Source: an uncultured Eubacteriales bacterium (lineage in GTDB: Bacteria > Bacillota > Clostridia > Oscillospirales > CAG-272). Taken from it: 25,042 nt of DNA. Location: assembly GCA_934476315.1 (NCBI GenBank), contig CAKSNQ010000023.1, positions 1-25,042 on the forward strand, read 5' to 3'. Shown one piece after another: positions 1 through 7,581 of the stretch. Each line of letters begins with the position of its first letter. Within the stretch, counting starts at the first letter, position 1. The position numbers and the translations under genes are program-made. The notes under the pieces were generated by a model. That model was not told where the DNA came from. It was given only the letters and a program-made list of their open reading frames with translations, and did no database searches.

Positions 1-286
1 ACGACATGGGGCTTCGCCCCAGACCCCCTGCTTGCAGGAGAACGCCTTTTGAAAAAGGCGGGCGAAAACTTAAAAAGTAAGACAGCGAAACCCTTTAGAA
101 ATCTAACGGCGAACAGGCATCCTCTCTATTAAGGTTTTTGAAGGGTGTGGGAAACTTTTTCCCAAAAAGTTTCCCACGTCGGCCGTCGGCACCACGTCAT
201 GTCACGCCGCATCACGTCATCACATAAACCCGGGCTGCCGCATTGCGCGGCAGCCCGGGTTCGCTTATTTGATTGCGACAGTCGAA
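1..286. repeat. Intergenic multi-hairpin repeat region
   Basis: No gene is supported here. The segment is a chain of short perfect hairpins: GGGGC/GCCCC (8-20), CTGC/GCAG (28-37), CGCCTTTT/AAAAGGCG (43-60) and a 14-bp stem GTGGGAAACTTTTT with a CCC loop (147-177). Such strings resemble dispersed intergenic palindromic repeats seen in many Clostridia, but copy number cannot be judged from one window. The last part (227-261) is a separate hairpin that probably terminates the leftward permease gene. Confidence 0.55.
227..261 (-). terminator. Probable terminator of uracil permease gene
   Basis: A perfect 15-bp stem (227-241 with 247-261) has a 5-nt loop and lies 26 bp beyond the stop codon of the leftward permease gene. 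It is very GC-rich. The tract after it on the minus strand is only weakly T-rich, so termination may be imperfect or assisted by Rho. Confidence 0.6.
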
Positions 287-1693
287 TTACTGCTCGTTGT
301 TCTGATCTTCCGTTTCAGCCTCAGCTTTGACAGCCGCTTTCTTGTGACTGCGGGAGACCAGCAGGTTGGTGAGGATGCCGAGAATCAGCGCACAGGCGAT
401 CGCGGTCAGTTTGATTTTGCCGATCAGCAGAGCCATGCTTCCGATACCCGTAATCAGGATGACGGAGACCGTGAAGAGATTTCCGTTGTCCTCCAGGTCA
501 ACCTTCTGAATCATCTTCAGACCGGAGACCGCGATGAAGCCGTACAGCGAAATGCACACACCACCCATGACGCAGGAGGGAATGGTGGAAAGGAAGGTGA
601 CGAAGGGGGCGAAGAAGGAAGCGACAATCGCCATGACCGCGGTGGACAGAATGGTGCACACCGAGGCGTTGCCGGAGATTGCCACGCAACCGACCGACTC
701 ACCGTAGGTGGTGTTGGGGCATCCGCCGAAGAACGCGCCCGCCATGGAGCCGACACCGTCACCAAGGAGCGTGTTGGCGAGACCGGGATCCTCCAAAAGG
801 TCCTTTTCGATAATCGTGGAGAGGTTCTTGTGGTCGGCGATGTGCTCGGCAAAGACCACGAACGCCACCGGGATATACGCTACCGCGAGCACAGCGAGGA
901 AGGAACCGAAGGAGTCGTAGGAGCCCCAGGAGTAGTCGCCCTTGAACGCCTCGATAAAGGTGAAGTCGGGGTACCACTGCATGTTCTGGAACTTGGTGAA
1001 ATCCACGATTTTAAGTACATCATTGCTTGTCGCAATGCCGATGACCGTGAACACGGTCGCCAGTGCATAGCCGGCGAGGATGCCGATGATAAACGGAATC
1101 ATCTTTGCCATTTTCTTGCCGTAGACCGAGCAGATGATGACCACCGCGAGAGTGACCAGCGCGCACAGGAGGCACAGCCATGCGTGCGCCGTCATGGGAC
1201 GAACGCTGTCCGCGTTCAGCTTTACGCCGACCGCGTCATTGACCGCGTTGACCGCGAGGGACAGACCGATCAGAGCGACCGTCGGGCCGATGACCACAGC
1301 GGGCATCAGCTTGTTGATCCACTTGACGCCGGCAAATTTCACGATGATGGCGATGACCACATAGACCAGACCGGCCATGACTGCACCGATGATCAGACCG
1401 AGGTATCCGGCAGAGGCAGAGACGCCGCCGGCGAATGCCGCGAGCATCGAGCCGATGAAAGCGAAAGAGGAGCCGAGGAACACGGGGCTTCTGAACTTGG
1501 TGAAGAGCAGGTAAACGATGGTGCCCACACCGGCGCCGAACAGCGCGGCGGAGGCGGACATGCCGTTGCCGACGATGGCGGGAACGGCGATGGTGGCGGC
1601 GAGGATCGCGAGTAACTGTTGCAGGGCAAAGACCAGCATTTTGCCAAATCCGATTTCGCGCGGCTTGGTGTTCACGTTGTACACAAGTTTCAT
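287..1693 (-). CDS. uraA: Uracil permease (NCS2/UraA family)
   Basis: This 468-residue integral membrane protein should take up uracil by proton symport for pyrimidine salvage. Family marks are clear: an AEHIADHKNL segment, then GDGVGSMAGAFFGGCPNTTYGE, with Glu and the NTTYGE box matching the substrate-binding region of E. coli UraA, and many hydrophobic helices throughout. The C-terminal tail is charged and Lys/Glu-rich. I chose the start at 1693 because GGAGGA lies 6-7 nt upstream and the protein then begins with the usual short cytoplasmic segment; an upstream in-frame ATG at 1828 would add 45 non-homologous residues that overlap the leader. The gene stands alone, has its own promoter at 1891-1919 and an attenuator-like leader. 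Xanthine transport is less likely given the UraA-type NTTYGE motif. Confidence 0.9.
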   Translation of the reverse strand: MKLVYNVNTKPREIGFGKMLVFALQQLLAILAATIAVPAIVGNGMSASAALFGAGVGTIVYLLFTKFRSPVFLGSSFAFIGSMLAAFAGGVSASAGYLGLIIGAVMAGLVYVVIAIIVKFAGVKWINKLMPAVVIGPTVALIGLSLAVNAVNDAVGVKLNADSVRPMTAHAWLCLLCALVTLAVVIICSVYGKKMAKMIPFIIGILAGYALATVFTVIGIATSNDVLKIVDFTKFQNMQWYPDFTFIEAFKGDYSWGSYDSFGSFLAVLAVAYIPVAFVVFAEHIADHKNLSTIIEKDLLEDPGLANTLLGDGVGSMAGAFFGGCPNTTYGESVGCVAISGNASVCTILSTAVMAIVASFFAPFVTFLSTIPSCVMGGVCISLYGFIAVSGLKMIQKVDLEDNGNLFTVSVILITGIGSMALLIGKIKLTAIACALILGILTNLLVSRSHKKAAVKAEAETEDQNNEQ

Positions 1694-1745
1694 TCTTTTT
1701 CCTCCATTATTCCACGACGATCGGCGAACCCGACGCCCCACCCGC

Positions 1746-1820
1746 AAAAAAACACCGACGAGATACCAAAATATCCCGGTCGGTGCGTTCCTCGTGACAC
1801 CGTACGCGCGGGGCGCACCG
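1746..1820 (-). promoter_or_regulatory. Attenuator-like leader of uraA (terminator/antiterminator)
   Basis: Read on the minus strand, CACCGAC (1779-1785) pairs with GTCGGTG (1753-1759). A second pairing GGGATA/TATCTC extends the stem, and seven U residues (1746-1752) follow: a good intrinsic terminator about 50 nt before the permease start. An upstream CGGTGCG (1814-1820) can instead pair with CGCACCG (1781-1787), which would consume the terminator's 5' arm. This mutually exclusive pairing is what attenuation needs. I do not see a clear PyrR-binding consensus, so the sensor is unknown. Confidence 0.65.
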
Positions 1821-1890
1821 ATGAGCACGGAGTATGTGAAATGAAGCCTTCACTAAACGCATCTGCCGTCATAGTGGTTCGTTCTTGGGT

Positions 1891-1919
1891 AGTATAGCAC
1901 AGTTTTCGACATTTGTAAA
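1891..1919 (-). promoter_or_regulatory. Promoter of uraA
   Basis: On the minus strand TTTACA (1914-1919) is separated by exactly 17 bp from TATACT (1891-1896). It lies about 200 bp upstream of the permease start, leaving room for the attenuator leader. Confidence 0.75.
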
Positions 1920-2015
1920 GTGGTTTTCGAAAATTAACAGTCATGAAAATATAACGAATAATTTGTGTCGCTTTTGTTAACATTCGCCAAAAAGGGGGGC
2001 GGAAACAAAAAATGA

Positions 2016-2044
2016 TTGACTTTTCCTTTGGGGAGGACTATAAT
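2016..2044 (+). promoter_or_regulatory. Promoter of the RpiR-cmk-ispH run
   Basis: TTGACT (2016-2021), a 17-bp spacer, and TATAAT (2039-2044) form a near-consensus sigma-A promoter. It leaves an untranslated leader of roughly 120 nt before the RpiR-type gene; this leader holds a small GCCCG/CGGGC hairpin but no riboswitch I recognise. Confidence 0.8.
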
Positions 2045-2170
2045 ATTATGATGACTTTCGTGTAGCCCGCGGGAAACGGGCACAAAACGGAAAAAGGAGC
2101 GCGGGAAAACGGATTTTTCACGCGGGTTTTGCGCTGTATTGCAGAATCACACAGCTCCGAAGGAAAGGGT

Positions 2171-3043
2171 ATGGGTATGAGCAACGATTTACTGCGCCGC
2201 ATGGAGGACGGAATGTCCTCGTTTTCCAAGGGGCAACGACAGATCGCCCGATATATCATCGACCATTATGAAAAGGCGGCGTACATGACGGCATCCAAGC
2301 TGGGGGCGGCGGTGAACATTTCCGAGTCCACCGTGGTTCGCTTCGCCATTGAGCTGGGGTTTGACGGGTACCCGGAGTTTCAGCGCGCCATGCAGGACAT
2401 CATCCGCAATCGGCTGACGTCGTTTCAGCGCATCGAGGTGACGAATCACCTCATCGGCGACGGAGACGTGCTGGAAAAGGTTCTCAATTCCGATGCCGAA
2501 AAAATCAAGCATACCGCGGAGTGCATCGACCACGCGGCATTTGACGCGGCGGTGGACAAGCTCATCGGGGCAAAGCGCATTTATATTCTCGGCGTCCGCT
2601 CCTCCGAGGCGCTGGCGGGCTTTCTGAATTACAGCCTGCGTATGGTGTTTGATAACGTGCAGCTCATCCACGCGACCTCGGGCAGCGAGGTGTTCGAGCA
2701 GCTGGTCAATATCGGACCGAACGACGTGCTGTTCGCCATCAGCTTCCCGCGGTATTCCAAGCGTGTGGTGACGGCGGTCGAATTTGCGCACCGCGCGGGG
2801 GCGGATGTGGTGGCGCTGACCGACTCGGTCAAGTCACCTATCGCGGCGCTTGCCGACCAGCTTCTGACCGCGCAGAGCGACATGGCGTCGTTTGTCGATT
2901 CGCTCGTCGCGCCGCTGAGCATCCTCAACGCGCTGATTGTCGCGCTGTCCCGGAAGAAACAGGACGAGCTGACCGCGCGCCTGCGTCGCCTTGAACAGAT
3001 CTGGGACGAATATGAGGTGTACGATACCTCTTCTCATTCATAA
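2171..3043 (+). CDS. MurR/RpiR family transcriptional regulator
   Basis: This 290-residue protein has the two-domain plan of the RpiR family. An N-terminal helix-turn-helix (about residues 10-80) includes a MTASKLGAAVNISESTVVRF stretch. A C-terminal SIS sugar-phosphate-binding domain (about 120-260) includes KRIYILGVRSSEALAGFL and DVLFAISFPRYSKRVV. Members sense phosphosugars and control sugar or amino-sugar genes; the ligand here cannot be read from sequence. The start at 2171 follows AAGGA by 6 nt; ATG 2177 in the same frame is nearly as good, and an earlier ATG at 2129 has no ribosome site. Its stop is 8 bp before the next gene, so it probably shares a transcript with it, although its target may lie elsewhere. 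Confidence 0.87.
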   Translation: MGMSNDLLRRMEDGMSSFSKGQRQIARYIIDHYEKAAYMTASKLGAAVNISESTVVRFAIELGFDGYPEFQRAMQDIIRNRLTSFQRIEVTNHLIGDGDVLEKVLNSDAEKIKHTAECIDHAAFDAAVDKLIGAKRIYILGVRSSEALAGFLNYSLRMVFDNVQLIHATSGSEVFEQLVNIGPNDVLFAISFPRYSKRVVTAVEFAHRAGADVVALTDSVKSPIAALADQLLTAQSDMASFVDSLVAPLSILNALIVALSRKKQDELTARLRRLEQIWDEYEVYDTSSHS

Positions 3044-3051
3044 AAGCGGGC

Positions 3052-4533
3052 ATGAGTGAGCAGAATAAGAAGGACGCAACCGCGTGCGTGGATGTGCCCG
3101 GCGCCGCGGATAACAGCGCGGCAACTGCCGGAGACGGCGCACACGCCGCAGACATTACGGGTAACCCGTATGCCGCGGACAGCGGTCGCTTTGCAGACGT
3201 TGCGGGCGACCCGCACACCACGGACGACGGCGTTGCCGCAGACGTGGCGGGTGCCATGCATGTGGCAGGTAACGCGCACACCACGGGCAATGCGCACGTG
3301 AATGTCGCAGTGATTGGCGGCGGCGCGGCGGGACTGATGGCGGCGTATACCGCGGCAAGCGCGGGCGCGCGGGTCACACTTTATGAGCATATGGAGCGCC
3401 CGGGGCGCAAGCTGCGCATCACGGGCAAGGGACGTTGCAACGTGACCAATGACTGCGAGCGGGAGGAGTTCCTTGCCAACGTGGTCTCCAACCCCCGCTT
3501 TCTGTACGGGGCAATTCACCGCTTCCCGCCGGCGGCGACCAAAACGTTTTTCGAGACGCACGGCGTGCCGCTCAAGACCGAGCGCGGACGGCGCGTTTTT
3601 CCTGTATCCGACCGCGCCGAGGACATCGTGGATGCGCTGGTCGGCGCCTGCCGCGCGGCGGGCGTGCGCTTTCTCCGTGAGAGAGTCGCGTCGCTTTGGA
3701 TCGAGAATGACGTGTTGCGCGGCGTCAGACTGCCGGGAGAGCGCCACGGCGCGGCGGACGCGGTCATCGTGTGCACCGGCGGTAAATCGTACCCCCTGAC
3801 CGGCTCGGACGGCGACGGCTATCGCTTTGCCGCCGAAGCGGGGCATACCGTCACGCCGCTCTCGCCCTCCCTGGTGCCGCTGACATCATCAGCGCCGCTT
3901 TGTCCCGCCCTGCAAGGACTTTCACTCAAAAATGTCCGCCTGACCGTCGTGCGGAGCGGGGGCGGCAAGCCTGTTTTTGAGGATTTCGGGGAAATGCTGT
4001 TCACGCATTTCGGGCTGACAGGACCGCTGGTGCTCTCCGCGTCGGCGCACCTTTCCGACATGACGACGGGCAAATACGAAGCGCAGATCGACCTCAAGCC
4101 CGCGCTGGACGATAAGACGCTGGATGCGAGACTTTTGTCGGATTTTGCAAAATACCGCAACAAAGACGTCATCCACGCGCTGGACGATCTGCTCCCTCGC
4201 AAGCTGATCCCCGAAATCGTGCGGCTGTGGGGCGTTCCCGCCCACGGCAAGGTTCACGAGATCACGCGGGAGCAGCGGCGGGCGCTCCTGGAGCTTCTGC
4301 ACTGCCTGCGGGTGCCGCTGACGGGCTTCCGTCCGATTGAGGAAGCGATCGTTACGCGCGGAGGCGTCTCGGTACGCGAGATTGACCCGAAAACCATGCA
4401 GTCCAAAAAACTGCCGGGTCTGTACTTTGCGGGCGAGGTGCTGGACGTGGACGCCTATACCGGCGGGTATAATCTTCAGATCGCTTTTTCCACGGCGGTC
4501 GTTGCCGGCGAAAACGCCGCGCAGTCTACATAA
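3052..4533 (+). CDS. HI0933/BaiN-family FAD-dependent oxidoreductase with repeat-rich N-terminus
   Basis: From about residue 83 this is a typical HI0933-type flavoprotein: a Rossmann dinucleotide-binding motif VNVAVIGGGAAGLMAAY, the family box GRKLRITGKGRCNVTN, and the C-terminal LPGLYFAGEVLDVDAYTGGYNLQ motif that closes over FAD. The substrate of most members is unknown. The family is normally about 400-420 residues; this one is 493 because of an Ala/Asp/Gly/His-rich leader of about 80 residues that contains three 15-residue repeats (33-77). The ribosome site before 3052 is weak. An ATG at 3256 or a GTG at 3298 would remove the leader but has no better ribosome site. Only 8 bp separate it from the RpiR-type gene, which suggests co-transcription. 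Confidence 0.85.
   Translation: MSEQNKKDATACVDVPGAADNSAATAGDGAHAADITGNPYAADSGRFADVAGDPHTTDDGVAADVAGAMHVAGNAHTTGNAHVNVAVIGGGAAGLMAAYTAASAGARVTLYEHMERPGRKLRITGKGRCNVTNDCEREEFLANVVSNPRFLYGAIHRFPPAATKTFFETHGVPLKTERGRRVFPVSDRAEDIVDALVGACRAAGVRFLRERVASLWIENDVLRGVRLPGERHGAADAVIVCTGGKSYPLTGSDGDGYRFAAEAGHTVTPLSPSLVPLTSSAPLCPALQGLSLKNVRLTVVRSGGGKPVFEDFGEMLFTHFGLTGPLVLSASAHLSDMTTGKYEAQIDLKPALDDKTLDARLLSDFAKYRNKDVIHALDDLLPRKLIPEIVRLWGVPAHGKVHEITREQRRALLELLHCLRVPLTGFRPIEEAIVTRGGVSVREIDPKTMQSKKLPGLYFAGEVLDVDAYTGGYNLQIAFSTAVVAGENAAQST
3148..3282 (+). repeat. Three 45-bp tandem repeats in the flavoprotein gene
   Basis: Three consecutive 45-bp units encode 15-residue repeats beginning ADITGNPY, ADVAGDPH and ADVAGAMH (protein residues 33-47, 48-62 and 63-77). 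Divergence at many third positions shows they are not recent duplicates. Confidence 0.65.
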
Positions 4534-4554
4534 GGATGAAAGGAAATTGAAAAA

Positions 4555-5238
4555 ATGCGTCATATACAGATTGCGATCGACGGACCGAGCGGAGCAGGGA
4601 AAAGCACCGTCGCCCGGGCGTTGGCGGAACGGATGAATATTGTTTATGTAGACACGGGAGCGCTCTACCGCACCGTCGGCTACGCGGCGCTCGCCCGGGG
4701 CATCGCCCCGTCGGACACCGCCGGGGTCGAGCGGCTGCTTCCCTCACTTGAAATCGACCTGCGCTATGAGGAGGGCGTCCAGCACGTCCTGCTCAACGGG
4801 GAGGACCTGGGCGACCGCATCCGCCGCCCCGAGGTCTCCATGGCGGCATCCACGGTTTCCGCCATTCCCGCGGTGCGCGCGTTTCTTCTGGAAACACAAC
4901 GCGCCATCGCCGCGCGCAACAGCGTGGTCATGGACGGACGCGACATCGGAACGGTGATTCTTCCGAACGCCGACATCAAAATTTTCATGACGGCGTCCAT
5001 CGAGTCGCGCGCCATGCGACGCACCCGCGAGCTGGAGGAAAAGGGCATGCCTGCCTCCTATGAGGACGTCTTGCGCGAAATGCGGGAGCGGGATGAACAG
5101 GATCGCAACCGCAGCGTGGCTCCCGCCGTTCCCGCGGCGGACGCCGTGCACTTTGATAATTCGGGCATGAATGTCGAGGAGTGCGTCGAGGCGGTCAACC
5201 GTCTGATCGCGGAGCGGCTGATGCCCGCGGAGAAATAA
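4555..5238 (+). CDS. cmk: Cytidylate kinase
   Basis: The 227-residue protein phosphorylates CMP and dCMP with ATP in the cytoplasm. It shows the P-loop GPSGAGKST (10-18), YVDTGALYRTV just after it, the CMP-binding MDGRDIGTVILPNADIKIF segment, and the lid-type region RTRELEEKG with the downstream R-rich DRNRSVAPA motif. Length is normal for the family. AAAGGA lies about 10 nt before the ATG. It is 21 bp downstream of the flavoprotein gene and 8 bp upstream of the ispH-rpsA fusion. The cmk-ispH-rpsA order is a familiar housekeeping cluster in Clostridia, although the plsC gene often found between them is absent here. Confidence 0.95.
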   Translation: MRHIQIAIDGPSGAGKSTVARALAERMNIVYVDTGALYRTVGYAALARGIAPSDTAGVERLLPSLEIDLRYEEGVQHVLLNGEDLGDRIRRPEVSMAASTVSAIPAVRAFLLETQRAIAARNSVVMDGRDIGTVILPNADIKIFMTASIESRAMRRTRELEEKGMPASYEDVLREMRERDEQDRNRSVAPAVPAADAVHFDNSGMNVEECVEAVNRLIAERLMPAEK

Positions 5239-5246
5239 GGAAAGCT

Positions 5247-7391
5247 ATGGAGCATGCAAAGTCAACGGCGGCGCCGGGAGCAGGGGGAGCGACCACGACC
5301 GCGGCAACCCCGCAGGTGCGGGCAACGACCTGCCCCATCCGCGCCCGCCACGTGACGGTGGCGCGCTACGCGGGCTTTTGCTTCGGCGTCCGCAGAGCGA
5401 CGGACACGCTGGAGCGCGTTCTGCGGGAGAGATTGCCGGAGGAAAGAGTCGTGACGCTCGGGCACCTCATCCACAACGATACCTACAATACCCGCATGGT
5501 GGCGCGCGGCGTGGAGACCGTGGAGGCAGAACAGCTCCCGGCGCTCGTCGCCTCCGCCACAGAGCGCGCGCCGGTCTGCCTGCTCGCGCGGGCGCACGGC
5601 ATCCCGCAGGAGACCGAGGATTTTCTGCGTTGCGCCGCCGAGGAAAATCCGTTCTTCCGCTGGGTAGATTGCACCTGTCCCTACGTCGCGCGCATCCATA
5701 CCATCGTGCGGGAAAACTGCACGCGGGATACCCAGCTCTGGGTGTTCGGCGGGCGGGATCACCCGGAGGTGATTGGAATTCTGAGCCGTTTTGACGGCGA
5801 GAAGCACGTTTTCGGCTCACTTGCGGAATGGCAGGAGGCGTGGAAACGGGGCGAATTTACCGATTTTTGTAAAAAAAGACCAATCGTGACCGCTCAAACC
5901 ACATATTTTTTGTCAGAATGGAAGAAATGCCAAGAATTTATCGAAAAAGTATGTACAAATGCGGGAATTTTTGATACAATATGTAATGTTACGGAATTGC
6001 GCCAAAGAGAGGCGGAGACCCTTGCCCGGCAGTGCGATCTGATGGTGGTAGTCGGCGGAAAGCAAAGCTCCAATACAGCCAAGCTCGCCAGTATCTGCCG
6101 CGAAACAGGGACGCAGACGCTGATGGTCGAGGATGCCGACGCCCTGTGCCGCGCCATTCCGCAAACCTGCAAAAACGCAGGAATAGTTGCCGGAGCGTCA
6201 ACCCCCGGCGACGTCATAGAGGAGGTATATAAAACCATGGCAGAAGCAGAAAATTTTGAAACACTGCTGAAAGAATCCTTCAAAACTTTAAATACAGGAG
6301 ACGTTGTTACCGGTACCGTTGAGCAAGTCAGCGATTCGGAGATCCAGCTGGACCTCGGCGCGGGCGTGACTGGCTACATCAAGGCGGATCAGATCACCGA
6401 TGATCCGTCCGCGAAACTGACCGCCCTGTATAAGAAGGGCGACCAGATTGAGGCGTTCGTCATCCGCGTCAGCGATGTCGAGGGCGTCGCCGAGCTGTCC
6501 AAGAAGAGAGCGGATTCCGACAAGAACTGGCAGAACATCGTCAAAGCGGCTGAGACCGCCGAGGTTCTGGAGGGCAAGGTCATCGAGGTCGTCAAGGGCG
6601 GCATCCTTGTCCTGGTCAACGCAAACCGCGTGTTCGTTCCCGGTGCGCACAGCGGCGTGCCCAAGGACGGCGATATGAACGCACTGCTCGGTCAGACCGT
6701 GAAGCTGCGCATCATCGAGATCAAGCCGGGCAAGAAGGCGATCGGCTCCATCCGCTCCGTGCTGCGCGACGAGCGCCGTGCAAAAGAGGCAGCCTTCTGG
6801 GATACCATCGAGGAGGGCAAGTTCTATACCGGCGTGGTCAAGAGCATGACCTCGTACGGCGCGTTTGTTGACCTGGGCGGTGTGGACGGTATGGTTCACG
6901 TCACCGAGCTTTCCTGGAAGCACATCAAGTCTCCCGCCGAGGTTCTGTCCGTCGGCGATACCCTGACGGTCTATGTCAAGAGCTTCGACCGTGAGAAGAA
7001 GAGAATTTCCCTTGGCTACAAGACCGAGGACACCAACCCGTGGAACGTGTTCACCTCCCGCTTCGCCATCGGCGACGTCGCGACGGTCAAGATCGTCAGC
7101 ATGATGCCGTTCGGCGCGTTTGCCGAGATCGTGGACGGCGTGGACGGTCTGATTCATATTTCTCAGATCGCACAGAACCGCATTGCAACGCCGGCTGAGG
7201 TTTTGACGATCGGGCAGGAAGTGGATGCCAAGATCATCGACATCGACTACGATAACCATAAGGTCAGCCTTTCCATCCGCGCCCTGCTGGACGAAGCACA
7301 GGCGGCGGCTGAGGCTATGCCGGAGGACTACGCCGCAGAGACCGCAGAAAATGCGGAGCACGCGGAGGAAGCTCCTGCGGACGAGCAGTAA
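5247..7391 (+). CDS. ispH-rpsA: Fused 4-hydroxy-3-methylbut-2-enyl diphosphate reductase / 30S ribosomal protein S1
   Basis: The 714-residue protein joins two functions. Residues about 35-330 are IspH, the last enzyme of the MEP isoprenoid pathway. The three 4Fe-4S cysteines are visible: FCFGVRRA (Cys45), DCTCPYV (Cys144) and DTICNVTELRQ (Cys246), with GHLIHN, ARAHGIPQE and VAGASTPGDVIEEV. Residues 331-714 are an S1 protein with four S1 RNA-binding domains starting near GDVVTGTVEQV, LEGKVIEVV, GKFYTGVVKSMTSYGAFVDL and GDVATVKIVSMMPFGAF, then an acidic Ala/Glu tail. Such fusions are known in Clostridia. TAAGGA lies 5 nt before the chosen ATG. Residues 1-35 are a low-complexity Ala/Thr extension. 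A second ribosome site precedes an internal ATG exactly at the junction. Confidence 0.94.
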   Translation: MEHAKSTAAPGAGGATTTAATPQVRATTCPIRARHVTVARYAGFCFGVRRATDTLERVLRERLPEERVVTLGHLIHNDTYNTRMVARGVETVEAEQLPALVASATERAPVCLLARAHGIPQETEDFLRCAAEENPFFRWVDCTCPYVARIHTIVRENCTRDTQLWVFGGRDHPEVIGILSRFDGEKHVFGSLAEWQEAWKRGEFTDFCKKRPIVTAQTTYFLSEWKKCQEFIEKVCTNAGIFDTICNVTELRQREAETLARQCDLMVVVGGKQSSNTAKLASICRETGTQTLMVEDADALCRAIPQTCKNAGIVAGASTPGDVIEEVYKTMAEAENFETLLKESFKTLNTGDVVTGTVEQVSDSEIQLDLGAGVTGYIKADQITDDPSAKLTALYKKGDQIEAFVIRVSDVEGVAELSKKRADSDKNWQNIVKAAETAEVLEGKVIEVVKGGILVLVNANRVFVPGAHSGVPKDGDMNALLGQTVKLRIIEIKPGKKAIGSIRSVLRDERRAKEAAFWDTIEEGKFYTGVVKSMTSYGAFVDLGGVDGMVHVTELSWKHIKSPAEVLSVGDTLTVYVKSFDREKKRISLGYKTEDTNPWNVFTSRFAIGDVATVKIVSMMPFGAFAEIVDGVDGLIHISQIAQNRIATPAEVLTIGQEVDAKIIDIDYDNHKVSLSIRALLDEAQAAAEAMPEDYAAETAENAEHAEEAPADEQ
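6220..6239 (+). promoter_or_regulatory. Internal ribosome binding site and start for a free S1 protein
   Basis: AGGAGG (6220-6225) is followed after 11 nt of AT-rich sequence by an in-frame ATG (6237-6239). Initiation there would give a 384-residue S1 protein beginning MAEAENFETLLKESFKTL, close in length and N-terminus to free-standing clostridial S1 proteins. The codons of the ribosome site encode the conserved IEEV of IspH, so the match could be coincidental. Confidence 0.5.
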
Positions 7392-7452
7392 AATCCCGCG
7401 GCGGTTGCCCGTGAGCGTCGCCTGACGCCTCCGGCGTGACCGTGGCATAAAT

Positions 7453-7541
7453 AAAAAACAGAGGATACCCGACGACCGATCAACGATTCGTTGCCACCGC
7501 GCAATGACGGATGACCGATTTGAGGCGTCCTCTGTTTTTTT
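7453..7541. terminator. Bidirectional terminator between rpsA and the activase gene
   Basis: AAAAAACAGAGGA (7453-7465) is complementary to TCCTCTGTTTTTTT (7528-7541), giving a stem with A and T tracts that would work in both directions between the two convergent genes. The long loop contains a CGTCATTGCG-like string on the minus strand and may be a folded dispersed repeat. A smaller ACGCC/GGCGT hairpin lies before it near 7423. Confidence 0.75.
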
Positions 7542-7581
7542 ACTGTTGGCGTTCTCCTCGCGGCGAACCACGCGCGGGGAA

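Noticed and set aside
269..1615. Long rightward open frame of 448 codons
   Set aside because: It is antisense to the uracil permease; its His/Asp/Glu/Gly-rich composition is the usual shadow of a GC-rich membrane protein gene.
1746..1820. Purine or PreQ1 riboswitch before uraA
   Set aside because: The conserved core strings of these riboswitches are absent; only a terminator with a competing stem can be seen.
6288..7571. Leftward frame of 427 codons opposite rpsA
   Set aside because: Antisense shadow of the S1 domains and of the terminator; no ribosome site or motif.
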